From positions 558,001 through 622,000 of the forward strand of contig BSBK01002055.1 in the NCBI GenBank assembly GCA_027943335.1: a DNA stretch of 64,000 bases, written 5' to 3'. Under the pieces are notes generated by a model. That model was given only the letters and a program-made list of their open reading frames with translations. It searched no databases and had not been told where the DNA came from. Both the position numbers and the translations under genes were made by a program. Of the stretch, positions 12,058 through 24,085 are shown piece by piece (within the stretch, counting starts at the first letter, position 1; each line of letters begins with the position of its first letter). The stretch is from Chamaecyparis obtusa (lineage: Eukaryota; Streptophyta; Pinopsida; Cupressales; Cupressaceae).

Positions 12058-12720
12058 GTTGATGGATTGAAGATGGATCTTGAGAAAGTAAGAGCTATAC
12101 TTGATTGGCCTACACAAGAGAATGTTGGAGAGGTAAGATCATTTCATGGATTGGCAAGTTTTTATAGGAAGTTCATCAAAAATTTTAGTTCTATTTGTAA
12201 TGCTATGACTGAAACCATGAGAGGAGATAAAAAGGATTTCAAATGGACACATGGAGCACAAAAGAGTTTTGAAACATTGAAACAAAGAATTGCAGAGTTT
12301 CCTACACTTGCTTTACCTGATTTTAGTAAAGTTTTTCAAGTTGAATGTGATGCTAGTGGAAGTGCAATTGGATCTATTTTGAGTCAAGAAGGAAAACCTA
12401 TAGCTTTCTTTAGTGAAAAGTTGAATGATGCTAAGAGAAAATATTTAGTTCATGACCAGGAATTCTATGGTATTGTTCAAGCTTTGAAGAAATGGAGACA
12501 TTATTTGATGCCTACAGATTTTGTGTTGTATACTGACCATAAAGCTTTGTAGTATTTGGGAAGTTAGAATAAGTTGAATCAGAGACACATGAAGTGGGTT
12601 GAGTTCTTGCAGAAGTTTTCCTTTTCATTGAAGCATAAAAGTGGATAGTCAAATAAGGTTGTTGATGCCTTGACCTGAAGAAAAAGTTTGCTGACAGAGA
12701 TGAGAGTTGAGGTACTTGGT
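12058..12720 (+). pseudogene. Element G RNase H
   Basis: Gypsy-type RNase H, continuous in frame with the reverse transcriptase. The connecting part has FHGLASFYRKFIKNFS, followed by VECDASGSAIG, FFSEKLNDAKRKY, DQEFYGIVQALKKWRHYL and YTDHKAL, so the usual acidic residues are visible. In the tail, stops lie at 12550 (TAG), 12565 (TAG), 12646 (TAG) and 12676 (TGA). Three of these sit where relatives have glutamine (ALQYL, SQNKLNQRH, GQSNKVVDALSR), and the last where arginine is expected. Confidence 0.85.
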
Positions 12721-14131
12721 TTTGATGATTTGAAGCATTTGTATGAGACTAACATTAGTTTTTTATAGCTTTGGAAAGCTTGTAAGGAACACACAATGAG
12801 TGATAAGTGGACTAATTTTTTCATTCAAGAGGACATGTTGTTTAAAGGAGTTTAGTTGTGCATACCTAGAGTATCTATGAGAGATAACATAATAAAGGAG
12901 AAACATAGTGGTGGACTTGCTGGACATTTTGGGACTGATAAGACCACAAATTTGATTTTAGAAAGATACTTTTGGCCACAAATTTATAGAGATGTATAGA
13001 GAATGGTTAGAGGTTGCAGAATTTTCCAAATAGAAAAAGGAACTAGTTAGAATTTGGGATTGTATACACCTTTGCCTATACCTGATCAACCTTGGGAAGA
13101 TGTGAGTATGGACTTTATTCTTGGATTTCCTAGAACTCAGAGAGGTAATGATTCTATTTTGGTAGTGGTTGACAAATTTTCTAAGATGGCTCATTTCATA
13201 CCTTGTAAAAAGGCATATGATGCATTGCATGTAGCTGTATTATTCTTCAAGGACGTGGTAAGATTGCATGGTCTACCTAAATCTATTATTTAAGACAGAG
13301 ATACTAAGTTTACTAGTTACTTTTGGAGAACACTTTGGAAAAAGATGAATATAGAATTGAAGTTTAGTTCTATATTTCATCCTCAGACAGATGGATAGAC
13401 CAAAGTTGTGAACAAAAGTTTGGGAAACTTGTTGAGATGTTTAGTTGTAGAGAAACCTGCTAATTGGGATTTGATTTTGGCACAAGCAGAGTTTGCATAT
13501 AATAATTTGGTGAATAGAAGTACTAAGAAAACACCATTTGAGATTTTTGCTGATTTTATCCTAAGGGAACCATAGAGCTGAGAGATTTACCTACTAAGAC
13601 AAGAAGAAGTGCTGAAGCTGAGGATTTTGCAATATACATGAGAACTTTCATGATGAAGTTAAAAAGAATTTGGAGAACAATAATCTGAAATAAAAATAGA
13701 GAGCAGATAAGAAAAGGAGACATAAATCTTTTGAAGTTGGAGATGAGGTTATGATTCATTTGAAGAAGAATAGATTTCTAGTTGGTACCTATAACAAGCT
13801 GAAAATGAAGAATTTTGGACCTTGTAAGATTCTGAAGAAGTTTGACAGTGGAAATGCTTATGAAGTGGAATTACCAGATGACATGGATATATCACCTATA
13901 TTCAACATTGCTAATATATTTGAGTACTTTGAATCAAATGATGAGATTGAAGATGATCTGAATTATCCTAAGAAGAACAAAGAAAACATTGAGAATATTT
14001 TGAATAGCAGAGTGAGCAAGAGTACAAGAGGAAAAGACTACATGGAATACCTAGTTCAGTGGAAAGACAAACCAGTTGAAGACAGTTCATGGATTACACA
14101 AGCTAAGTTGGATCTTTATGATTCAGGTTAG
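12721..14131 (+). pseudogene. Element G integrase with C-terminal chromodomain
   Basis: The zinc-finger part (around 12905-13050) has the two histidines, but its second cysteine is replaced (CRIF instead of CxxC). The core has [22 protein letters not shown] and DRDTKFTS with both aspartates. The catalytic glutamate is changed to lysine (TKVVNKSL, near 13400). Stops at 13291 and 13397 and a one-base frame change near 13557 follow; the frame then runs 13751-14131. From about 13975 comes a chromodomain (ENILNSR, then YMEYLVQWKDKPVEDSSWI), which in chromoviruses binds histone marks and steers insertion to heterochromatin. The protein could not integrate as it stands. Confidence 0.88.
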
Positions 14132-14183
14132 AATATGAGTAGTGCCTGATGTGGACATTAGTTCTTTATTTACACTAGGTGTC
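14132..14183. other. Element G spacer before the 3' LTR
   Basis: Short non-coding stretch where a polypurine tract is expected. I see no clear one. Confidence 0.5.
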
Positions 14184-14660
14184 TGATGTAGGAGCATCTT
14201 GGGTCTTTGAGAAATCTTGCATCAACCAAAAACATTTCCTAATTTTTGTACCTATTTTCTGTTGTTTTCATTATAATCTTTGTATTTGATGGTTTCATGT
14301 TGTGTGAAGCTTATGTTATGCTAAGGACCTATTTGGGAACCTTATCCTATGCACACATAAAGTTTGGATGGACTATTTCAAAGTTACAATTATTTTCCTT
14401 GCCATCGGAACTGCATTTTCCTACAGTTTTGGTGGTGATTATTCATAGTGGCGATCTTGATCCATAAGGAATCAGCCTTTGTGCTCTTAAGGAATTTTAG
14501 AGGACCTAAATTACTATCATTTACCAAGATCACAAGCCCTAATTACTATTAGGGACCTATTTTATGCTATTTTTTGGGTGAAACATGTAGTGTTTCTTCT
14601 TGCGATGTTTTGTGTAATCAAATGGGGCCTACCCTTAAAGGAATGTTCTTGGGTCATGTA
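14184..14660 (+). repeat. Element G 3' LTR, left part
   Basis: Begins TGATGTAGGAGC and matches the 5' LTR until about 14349, then continues with 311 bp absent from the 5' LTR. It is cut by element H after ATGTA (14656-14660) and resumes at 22333. Confidence 0.9.
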
Positions 14661-16128
14661 TGTTAGAACAATTGAGAGGGGGGTGAATCAGTTATCTAGT
14701 GTCCCAAAACAAAATGTATAATTCAAAACAACTTCTTCAATTTTTGCTTCTTGGTAAACAATAATTACTTTCACTGTCTGTGCTTTTACCGATTACCAGT
14801 CTAATACCATAATAGTTACCGATCAAATCTAACATGTAACATGTAAAGTATGATAACAAAAAAATATCACAATCAACACATAACACAAGAGATTTAACGT
14901 GGAAACCCTGTAAAGGGAAAAACCACCTGGGACCGGCAACCCAAAATTGTTCACTCTTCTAAAGTGAGGTCGGTTAAGACCCAACCTTGTTAAATGTTTA
15001 CAAACACACTATTAGGTGTGACCTTGTTAGAGGATTTTAGACTAGAAGTTATCATCCAACCAGCATTCACTATGGGGTTGACAGGACAACAATGTTCATT
15101 CTATAAATGATACATCATAAGACTTTCAGAGTCCACTTAGTTTAGAGATTTTGACTGTATACAATGGTTAAATATGCAATAGTAAATGAGTTTCTTTAAT
15201 ACAACTTCAATTGTAGATTACAGATCAATATTCAGTCCATACAAGTCCTTCTGATCAATATTTCAATTTAGATTCAATACTATATCAACTTAATCTCCGT
15301 CGGTAATTTCTCTTTGTAGCTTGGTTCTTACTTAACCGGTATGATCAAAATGCATGAAAACCTTATTCACATGATATTCCTGTAGTTTCTACTTCTTCTG
15401 GCATCATTTCATAATGAAATTCTGGTCTCTTATATAGATGGGTAAATCATTTTCTTCTCCTCCATCAGATTTTGCCGCTTAACCATATTCATAGATTTTT
15501 CCACTTCAAAATTTCTTGACTGATGTGTCAATAATACATTTCAATCTGCTCCATTAGATCTTCCTTTAATTTTGTTAGCCATCGATCTTCATAAAAAACA
15601 TCTGTTATCACTGAAATCAAGGTACTTTACAGCTCATCAATCCTATCAGCTAAACTAATCATTTAGTTCATTCTATTTTGCTTGGTTAACAAAGAAATGC
15701 ATCAGTGAACATTGCTTAGTTAATACTACAATCGGTATAGACTACACTCCATCGGTGTATACTAGAAATGCTTCATTTACTGACAACACTGCTTTGTGTC
15801 TTTCAACTCTATACTTCATCATAGATGAATGCAACATAATAAAGTCAATATCATCTAGTCATAGACTCATCAAAAAGTTACTCAATGTGTTCCTTATCCT
15901 CATTTGTCATGTACATCTTTCCCCATGTAGATTTCTCTGTTCTTCATCTCTTTCACCTTTCTTTAGATGTCTCAGTATAGTAACTTACAAGATAAGTGTT
16001 GTAAAACTAGTTGACATCAATGACAACATAATACTAATTTAATCATATTACATATCTAATCAGAAACTCCTTAATGATCTTTAATCACAGATTCTTAAAT
16101 TTGATTCCAAATCAGTTGTAGTCCAACA
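14661..16128 (-). repeat. Element H 3' LTR
   Basis: 1468 bp, from TGTTAGAACA to GTCCAACA on the plus strand, matching 20865-22327. A G-run (GAGAGGGGGGTGAA) lies near the left end inside an imperfect inverted repeat. A TTGACATCAATGACAAC arm at 16011-16027 mirrors sequence beyond the polypurine tract. Confidence 0.93.
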
Positions 16129-16143
16129 ATCTCTCCCTTTGGC
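16129..16143 (-). promoter_or_regulatory. Element H polypurine tract
   Basis: Minus-strand GCCAAAGGGAGAGAT, abutting the LTR and preceded by TTGCCATCAATG, the arrangement seen in D and B. Confidence 0.85.
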
Positions 16144-16618
16144 ATTGATGGCAACTCAAGTAATATGAAATATACCATACACATACCAAACATATATTCT
16201 ACAACTTTGTGAACAAAATGTTGTAAGTTGAAATAGACTTAATATGTTTAATCATTGTGTTACTAAATAGCATTAGATAATACAACTTTACCATTCTATA
16301 CTTGTGATCTTTTTAGTTCTCCTGTTCTCTATAACTAATCTTCAATACTTTGTCTCATTCAGATTATCTCTCCCTTAGATAATTCTCATTGGTGCTTGTC
16401 CCATTTCATATTATTTATCTCTCCCTTTGACAGCATGCCAAAGAAACAAATAAACAATCAATTATGTCCTCCTTTGTATCTCAGTATACTGATATCCTAA
16501 TCGGTTCAAGTTTTCCAAACTTAATCACAACCTTGAACATGATTCAATGTGTGAACAATGTTGCATCAACATGAATGATCTTCTGATAAAACTAGGTTGA
16601 TGCAACAACCAGATCACC
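16144..16618. other. Element H 3' untranslated stretch
   Basis: 475 bp between the end of pol and the polypurine tract. I see no gene in it. Confidence 0.6.
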
Positions 16619-18145
16619 TTAGTGATCGATAGACAGAGGACGGACCCCAAGTCTAGTCCTCAAGTATTCAAATGTGTCCTTCAGTAGAGGCTTTGTAAAA
16701 ATATTTGCAAGTTGTTCTTTAGATGTGACAAATTCTAACTTCACTTGCTTCTCTTGCACTTATTCTCTTAAGTAATGATACTTAATAGATATATGCTTTG
16801 TCTTAGAGTGCATCACAGGATTCTTTGAAATATTAATTGCACTAGGGTTGTCACAATATATAATCATCGGGTCAGTGATTACCTCAATCATCCCTTCCAA
16901 AACTTGCTTGATATATGAAATGTTTGAATAGTTAGTAGCAGCAACAACATACTCTACTTTAGATATAGACTGAGAAATAAAAGCCTACTTTTTACTTGTC
17001 TAGGTTATAAGTCTTTCACCAAAGAAAAATGCTCCTCCAGTGGTGCTTTTTCTATCATCCACATTTCCAGCCCAATCAGCATCAGTGTAAACTTTCATTT
17101 CAAATTTCCCTTCCTTAGGATACCATAATCCATAATTCTCTATTTTCTTCAGGTATCTTAAGATCCTTTTTTTAGCTATCATGTGTGATTCTCTAGGATG
17201 AGAAAAAAATCTTGCAACAATACCCACAACATGTGCTATATCTGGTCTATTGTGAACTACATACATTAACTTACCAATCATGGATTGGTAAAGTGTCTGG
17301 TTTACCTCTATAGTTTCATCCTCCTTTGTCAATTTACATCTAGTAGCCATCAATGTTCCCATAGGTTTAGCATCTTCCATGCCAAATGTCTTCAGTACTT
17401 CCTTTATGTATTTAGATTGTGTGATGAATATTCCATCACTTTGTTGAATCACTTAGAGTCCAAGAAAGAACTTAATCTCTCCGAACATAGACATTTCAAA
17501 TTCCTTTTGCATTTCATCAACAAATGTCTTCAATACAAGATCTAAGCCTCCAAAAATAATATCATCAACAAATATTTTAGCAATGATAATAGTATCATCA
17601 GTATCACCTTTCATATACAGATTGTTGTTTTCACTTGTTCTAACAAATCCAATACTTAACAAGTAAGTATGCAGTCTTTCATACCACGCTCTAGGTGCTT
17701 GCTTCAAGCCATATAAAGCTTTATGTAATCTACATACCATGTCTTTATTGTGAGGTTCACCAAATCCTTTAGGTTGTTCAATGTAGACCTCTTCTTCAAG
17801 TAGACCATTCAAAAATGTTGACTTCACATCCATTTGATAGACTTTGAATTTCTTGTGTGTAGCATATGTAAATAGCATTCTAACTCCTTCCAATCTAGTA
17901 ACAGGTGCAAATGTTTCACCATAGTCAATGCCTTCTTCCTGTGCATATCCCTTGCATACCAATCTAGCTTTATTTATTGTGACTTCACCATTTTCATTCA
18001 ATTTATTTCTGAATATCCACTTAGTACCGATAACATTCTTATCTTTAGATCGGGGTACTAAGGACCAGATTTTGTTCTTCTCTATTTTCTCTATTTCCTC
18101 CTTCATTGCATTAGCCCATTCTTCATTCTCTAATGCAACTTTCAC
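16619..18145 (-). pseudogene. Element H reverse transcriptase and RNase H
   Basis: Starting near 18145, Copia RT shows [77 protein letters not shown] and the catalytic FVDDIIFGG box. FVDD replaces the common YVDD, and the two adjacent aspartates are kept. After a stop at 17455 the same frame continues into RNase H (RSMIGKLMY-type linker, then YTDADWAGNVDDRKSTTGG). The tail runs on to a TAA near 16619. Both enzymes share one frame. Tail stops again look like glutamine or tryptophan losses. Confidence 0.9.
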
Positions 18146-18376
18146 ATTTTTAGGTTCAAATTCACAAACTAGACATATACCTTGTCTTGTTTTGCTTCTA
18201 GTTTACATTCTAGCATGTTTGTCCCCAATGATTTGTGTCTCAAGATGATGTCTTCTAACAAAACTAGCTAGAACTCGATTTCTCGTTTCCTTCTCATCCT
18301 GCTCAAGGTCATTTCCTTGCTTGGTAGCTCCATCTTATTCATTCGTTTATGTTGCATGTTGTTCTATATTGTTTCC

Positions 18377-19467
18377 CTACTGACTAGTTGTCATAGCTTG
18401 CAGCATCGATAGATACTCTAGATGTTCAGTGTAAGTGAATCTACTATAGTCTTCCAATTCCTTTGTACTTTCCTCTATGTTCTTGTCATCAAACTCATCA
18501 ACACAAACATTAGTACTTTCAACTATCTTATTTGTAACCTTATTCAAACATTTATATGCTTTACTTGTAGAGGAATATCCCAGAAATATCCCTTCATCTC
18601 CTTTAGAATCAAATTTTCCATTTCTTTCATCTTTCAAAATAAAGCATTTACTTCCAAAAATCCTAAAATAACTTACAGTAGGTTTGTGTCCAAACCATAT
18701 CTCATAGGGTGCTTGGTTGGTGTCCTTCTTTAGTTGTACTTGGTTAAGAACAGACATAGCTTTACTGACAGCTTCCCTCCAATATGTTTGAGCAACATTC
18801 TTTTGTATCATCAATGTTCTAGCACATTCAATTATAGACCTGTTCCTTCTTTCGACAATGCCATTTTGCCGAAGTGTCCTTGTTGCAGAGACCTGTGTTT
18901 TAATTCCATGCTCATTACAAAAATTAGTAAATCATCAAAGATAAATTCACCTCCTCTATCAGATGTTAAGAATTTTATTTCTTTTCCAATCTCATTCTCT
19001 ACCTTAGCTTTATACCACTTAAACATTTTAAAGGCTTCAAATTTCTCTTTCAGGAACATAACAGTCATTAGTCTAGTATAGTCATCCACAAAAAGGATAA
19101 AATATCTATCACCATAACAACTCTAAGTTCTCATAGGACAACATAGGTTGGTATGAACCAACTCAAGTATCCTCTTTGTTGAGTAGTCTTTACTTTTAAA
19201 ACTAGACTTAGTCATCTTACCTTTCTGACATTCATGGCACATGGCATGATCAGGTTTTGTCAAGTTAGGCAATCCTCTAACTCTTTTCTTTTTACTAACC
19301 TTGATCATGTTGTCAAAGTTCACATGGCATAACCTTTTGTACCACAACCAAGCATCTTCATCCTTTATTAACAAACAAGAAGATTGATCCATATCAAGAT
19401 AGAATAGATTACCTCTGGATTGTGTACCAGTTCTGACAAGTCTTCCTTCATCATGATAGATCTTCAC
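18377..19467 (-). pseudogene. Element H integrase
   Basis: The zinc-binding N-terminus reads LWYKRLCHVNFDN followed by CHECQKGKMTKS, so its H-H-C-C ligands are present. The core has LVHTNLC and LTSDRGGEF with two catalytic aspartates. A one-base frame change near 18925 moves the remainder, including the NGIVERRN block with the glutamate, into the frame of 18814-18377. That frame carries the C-terminal LGYSSTSKAYKCLN segment typical of Copia integrases. A stop also lies near 19122. Confidence 0.88.
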
Positions 19468-19488
19468 CTTTTTGCTCTCAAAAGCCAG

Positions 19489-19797
19489 TCAGTGACCTAA
19501 ATTGTTCAGTTGAGCCACACTTAACAAATTATAGTTCAATCCATCTATCCAATATGTATTTTCACATTGTATTCTATCATTGATCATGAGTGAACCTTTA
19601 CCTCTTACCATACAAGGCACATCATTTCCCATTCTCATTGATCCTCCATTATATTCAACAAGATGATCAAACTTCTCTACATCACCAGTCATATGATGTG
19701 TACAACCACTGTCTATGATCCATGTATCATTTATGCTTACTTTAGAGATCAGTGTTGTCTCTTCATGTTTCTCTTCTTCCTCTGAGTCATCTTTCAT
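19489..19797 (-). pseudogene. Element H aspartic protease
   Basis: Copia protease with active-site WIIDSGCTHHMTGD and the later LLSVAQLNNLGH end. It is in the same frame as the integrase N-terminus below it and the zinc-knuckle half of gag above it, with single stops between. It would cut the polyprotein. Confidence 0.88.
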
Positions 19798-19950
19798 TGC
19801 AACAAATACAACTTTTATGTCATCATCAAAATCATATTTAGTTTCAATGTCTTTGGCTATGTAACATACCTTTTTGCCTTTATCATCTTGGTTGTCTCTG
19901 TTGTTGTGTCGCTAGCCTCTGTTGACTCTTCTCCCATAGCTTCCTTTAGA

Positions 19951-20800
19951 TCAATCTTTAGATCTATCATCATCTTTCTTTTGAGGACATCTAGCAATGA
20001 TGTGACCAACTTCTTTACAATTAAAACATGCCAAAGGTAGCTTACCTCTATACCTTCCTTTTCCTTTGGGTATTCTTTTGGCCATAAGAGCTTCAAGCTC
20101 ATCAAGTTCATCATCGGTATTACCATCACTATCATAATTCTTACTATTCCTGCTAGACTTTCCAATCTTCAAAGAAGACATGAAAGTGGATTCAATAGAA
20201 GGAACAACACTGTTATCAATTTTTTTTAATTCAAAGGTTGTAAGTTTACCAATCAGAGTGTCAAGAGTAAGGTTGGATGTAGCTCTTGTTTCATGAATTG
20301 TAGAGATCCTGATTGCATAAACTAGCAGTAAAGTTCTGAGAATCTTGCTTATCACTGTTTCATCATCAATCACTCATCAGATGCTCTAATATCATGTACC
20401 ACCCCTTTAGTCTATTTGAGTATTGTACAATGTTCTCACCTTCTTTCATTCTCATATCATCAAATCCACCTCTTAGGCTTTCAGCTTGGGCTCTTTTGAC
20501 ATTTAGATCTCCATTGTATATCAGATTTAACTTGTCCCACATCTTCTTAGCAATATCACAACCCTTGATGTCTTTAAATTCCGCATTGGTATAGGCAGTA
20601 GAAAGTTCCATCATAGTGATATTGTGTTCATGCTTGTCCTTAATTTGATCAAGAGTTAAGGGACTAGTTGGGGGTTGTATGTAGTCATTCTGCATCAGAT
20701 CTAATGCAGAATTCCTAATTCTAGATATGTGTAGCTTCATCCTGCTTTTCCATACTGCAAAATTCTCTTTGTTCAGCTTTGGTACTTCCCTCTTATACAT
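19951..20800 (-). pseudogene. Element H gag
   Basis: Starts at the ATG at 20800 (MYKREVPKLNKENFAVW), 51 bases after the primer site. It is a Copia gag (UBN2-like: KKMWDKLNLIYNGD, AESLRGGFDDMRMKEGENI). A frame change at 20366-20373 splits it. The second half ends in a CCHC knuckle, CFNCKEVGHIIARC, before a stop at 19948. The gag of D is a close relative (MYKKEVPELNKENFPAW). Confidence 0.88.
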
Positions 20801-20850
20801 CTTGGGACCTTTGTGCTTAAGTCCTTAAAACTCTATTCTAAGAAACCAAA

Positions 20851-20864
20851 GCTCTGATACCAAT
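20851..20864 (-). promoter_or_regulatory. Element H primer binding site
   Basis: Minus-strand AATTGGTATCAGAGC overlaps this site and directly follows the LTR. TGGTATCAGAGC is the standard plant tRNA-iMet site. Confidence 0.92.
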
Positions 20865-22327
20865 TGTTAAAATAACTGAGAGGGGGGTGAATCAGTTATC
20901 TAGTGTTCCAAAACAAAATGTATAATTCAAAACAACTTCTTCAATTTCTGCTCCTCAGTAAACAATAATTACTTTCGCTGTCTGTGCTTTTACTGATTAC
21001 CAGTCTAATACCATAATAGTTATCGATCAAATCTAACATGTAACATGTAAAGTATGATAAAAAAAAATATCACAATCAACACATAACACAAGAGATTTAA
21101 CGTGGAAATCTTGTAAAAGGAAAAACCACCTGGGATCGGCAACCCAAAATTGTTCACTCTTATGAAGTGAGGTCAGTTAAGACCCAACCCTATTAAAGGT
21201 TTACAAACACACTGTTAGGTGTGACCTTGTTAGAGGATTTTAGACTACAATTTATCATCCAACCAGCATTCACTATGGGATTAACAGGATAACAATGTTC
21301 ATTCTATGAATGATACATCATAAGACTTTCAGAGTCCACTCGGTTAAGATATTTTGACTATATACAATGGTTAAATATGTAACAGCAAATGATTTGCTTT
21401 AATAAAACTTCAATTGCAAATTACAGATCAATATTCAATCCATACAAGTCCTTCTGATTAATATTTCACTTCAGATTCAATACTATATCAACTCACTGTC
21501 CATCGATAATTTCTCTCTGTAGCTCGGTAATTATTTTGCAACTCAGTTCTTACTTAACTAGTATGATCAAAATGCATGAAAACCTTGTTCACATGATATT
21601 CCTACAGTTTCTACTTCTTCTAGCATCATTTCATAATGAAATTTTGGTCTCTTATATAGATGGGTAAATCATTTTCATCTCCTCCATCAGATTTTGCCAC
21701 TTCAAACTTTCTTGGCTGATGTGTCAATAACACATTTCAATCTACTCCATTAGATCTTCCTTTAATTTTGTTAGTCATTGATCTTCATAACAAACATTAT
21801 CTGTTATCACTAAAATTGACGTACTTTATAGCTCATCAATCCTATTGGCTAAACTAATCATTTAGTTCATTCTTTTCTACTCGGTTAACAAATAAATGCA
21901 TCAGTGAACACTACTCAGTTAATACTGTGATTGGTATACACTACACTTCATTGGTGTATACTAGAAATGCTTCATTTACTGACAACTCTGCTTTGTGTCT
22001 TTCAGCTCTCTACTTCATCATAGATGAATGCAACATAATAAAGTCAATATCATCTAGTCATAGACTCATCAACAAGTTACTCAATATGTTCCTTATCATC
22101 ATCTGTCATGTACATCTTTCCCCATGTACATTTCTCTATTCTTCATCTCTTTCACCTTTCTTCAAATGTCTCGGTATAGTAACTTACAAGATAAGTGTTG
22201 TCAAACTAGTTGACATCAATGACAACATAATACTGATTTAATCATATTACATATCTAATCAGTAACTCCTCAGTGATCTTTAATCATGGATTCTTCAATC
22301 AGATTCCAAATCAATTGTAGTCCAACA
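20865..22327 (-). repeat. Element H 5' LTR
   Basis: 1463 bp, matching 14661-16128. Its end next to the primer site forms a perfect 8-base hairpin (ATAACTGA and TCAGTTAT) around a G-run, which is a C-run in the transcript. Confidence 0.93.
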
Positions 22328-22332
22328 ATGTA

Positions 22333-22815
22333 AGGACCTAAAACAAAAGTTGCATCAATTTATATTCAATCTAGCATTAGTTTTGGTTTAAATCTTGAGA
22401 CTGGACATATAATGTAATTAAATGCCCGACTGGCCGACTTGTGGCTTAGCTGGCTATATAAGGAGTCTAGATTGATGTAGTAGGGAATCAAGAGGCAATC
22501 AGGAGGTAGATATAGGAAGGATTATTAAGATACATCATTGGAGACAAAGATAGGATGCAAGGTATGATTTTGATTTCATAATTTTCATTATATAAGGCCG
22601 AAACCTGGAAGGCCTCACAACCAGGCATGTTGAAAGAAATTATATAATTTCTCTATTGTTGCTTCCAGTTGATTGTCTCATTTCTATTGTGTATTCATTG
22701 CTTTCTTGTGATATTCATATTGCTTCCATTGTGTAACTCAGAGCAGGGCTTATTATTGATTCAAGTGGAGTCAATTCTGCTTGATTCTGCTTGTATCTAC
22801 CCTACCCTTGTGTCA
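22333..22815 (+). repeat. Element G 3' LTR, right part
   Basis: Resumes after the ATGTA duplication of H. From 22672 it matches the end of the 5' LTR. It ends TGTCA at 22815 and is followed by the GTTGT target repeat (22816-22820). Confidence 0.9.
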
Positions 22816-22909
22816 GTTGTAGTCCAAGGCACATACTCTAAGGGTGAGTATACTAGTTGCATAGGGGTCTAGAGCTAATCTAGCTCCTCCTATGACCATG
22901 ATGGTCATT

Positions 22910-24031
22910 TTAACCATAAATAGGAGGTGCATTCATTGTGGATGCATCCTCAACTATTTCATCAACATTATCCTTCTTTTATTTCTTCCAAATCAAGCTC
23001 ATATCCTCTGTAGCTTGCACAAACTTGACTTCTCCTACTTCATCCAATATTGATCCTTCTAACTTTTTAGGGCTTTCCTATCTTTGTGCTTTTGTTCTAT
23101 AGAACCTAGAGATGTGTCCAGCCTTGTTACATGAGTGACAAATGATTCGAGGCCTAAAATTCCTCAGCTCATTCATGTGGGTTACTATACTGCACTATTT
23201 GGCTGTGTGACCAATATAATTACATATCTGACATGTAATGTTCTGAGAATTTCTTATATTCTATTATAGATGACTTCTTTGATTTTTTTGATTTTAATTT
23301 GATCTACAATTCATAGCTCTATGACCAAACTTATTTCGTGAATAACAGTAACCATTGAATGGTCTTACCTCTTTACAATCTCTTGCTATGTGTCCATTCT
23401 TGTTACAAGAACAACAAGTCTTTTTTACTGGCTTGTGCTCATCCTTGGGTGGTTCAGATTCAACTTCTGTATGATTTCCTATCTTCTTAGCTTCTGAAGA
23501 TTCTTTTGATGCTTTCTTTCTTTCTTGCATGTCATTGATTTGATTTTGTGCTTCATTCAATCCAATACCACTGGTGTCTCCTTTAACCTTCTATGCATAC
23601 AACTGTGACTCTATTAGATCCTTTCTTGTGTGCAATTTGTCAATATGATTCTTTTCTTTAGTCAATTCAGATTGCACTTGCTTCTTGATGTTTTCTAATT
23701 CCAATATTTTTATGTTTTCTTGCCTTAGTTCTTCATCCAACTACTTTTTTTCTTTGATATGCTCTTCATAGGCTTCTTGATTATTAAGTAACTTTTCATG
23801 CAATTCTTCAATCTGATATTTTAGAGATGTGTTTTCCTCATTTATCTTTTTAACCATTTTTCCCAAATCACTTGTGGAATAGTATTTCAAATATTTTCTT
23901 AGTTTTTTGATGACTGCATGAGAATCACTAACCTTTTCTTTCAGTTCTTCAATTTCTTTTTCTGATCTCTCAAAGTCTTCATGAGATTCTTCAAGATTTT
24001 TTTTCAGATGTTTCATTTCTCCCTTATCCAT
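22910..24031 (-). pseudogene. Element A ORF1: coiled-coil protein with four CCHC zinc knuckles (gag-like)
   Basis: Begins at the ATG at 24031, about 40 bases after the primer site, which is the gag position. 374 codons lie in a single frame down to a TAA at 22910, broken only by stops (first near 23741). The N-terminal about 100 residues are highly charged with leucine spacing typical of a coiled coil (EEIEELKEKVSDSHAV, KMVKKINEENTSLKY). Four knuckle-like motifs follow: CCSCNKNGHIARDC (complete), CYSRNKFGHRAMNC (second Cys is Arg), CQICNYIGHTAK with a stop, and CHSCNKAGHISRFY (last Cys is Tyr). Element B shows the same four with other substitutions, so the family had four. A nucleocapsid role in packaging RNA is inferred. 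Confidence 0.75.
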
Positions 24032-24070
24032 GATCTCCTCAAGTGGTTAAAATTATCTTCAGAGGCCCAA

Positions 24071-24085
24071 AGCTTTGATACCAAT
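24071..24085 (-). promoter_or_regulatory. Element A primer binding site
   Basis: Minus-strand ATTGGTATCAAAGCT, directly after the LTR. It differs by one base from the tRNA-iMet site used by H. Confidence 0.88.

Larger units (their letters stand above)
14661..22327 (-). mobile_element. Element H: Copia LTR retrotransposon
   Basis: 7667 bp with exact 5-bp target duplication ATGTA (14656-14660 and 22328-22332). On the minus strand the order is 5' LTR (22327-20865), primer site, gag, protease, integrase, reverse transcriptase, RNase H, polypurine tract and 3' LTR (16128-14661). Integrase before reverse transcriptase is the Copia order. It sits in the 3' LTR of G. Two frame changes (near 20370 and 18925) and stops make it inactive. 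The LTRs are clearly alike but differ at many transitions. Confidence 0.95.
9231..22815 (+). mobile_element. Element G: Ty3/gypsy chromovirus, its 3' LTR interrupted by element H
   Basis: The order is 5' LTR (9231-9540), primer site, gag with zinc knuckle, aspartic protease, reverse transcriptase, RNase H, integrase, chromodomain and 3' LTR (14184-14660 continuing at 22333-22815). That domain order plus the terminal chromodomain defines a chromovirus. The target duplication is GTTGT at 9226-9230 and 22816-22820, so the boundaries are firm. It is inserted in the ORF1-ORF2 spacer of element A. It is inactive: it has many stops, a frameshift near 13557 and a lost integrase glutamate. Confidence 0.92.

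Noticed and set aside
20851..20864. tRNA gene, suggested by the repeated iMet-like strings
   Set aside because: Only 10-15 bases matching the tRNA 3' end are present, each next to an LTR. These are primer sites, not tRNA genes.
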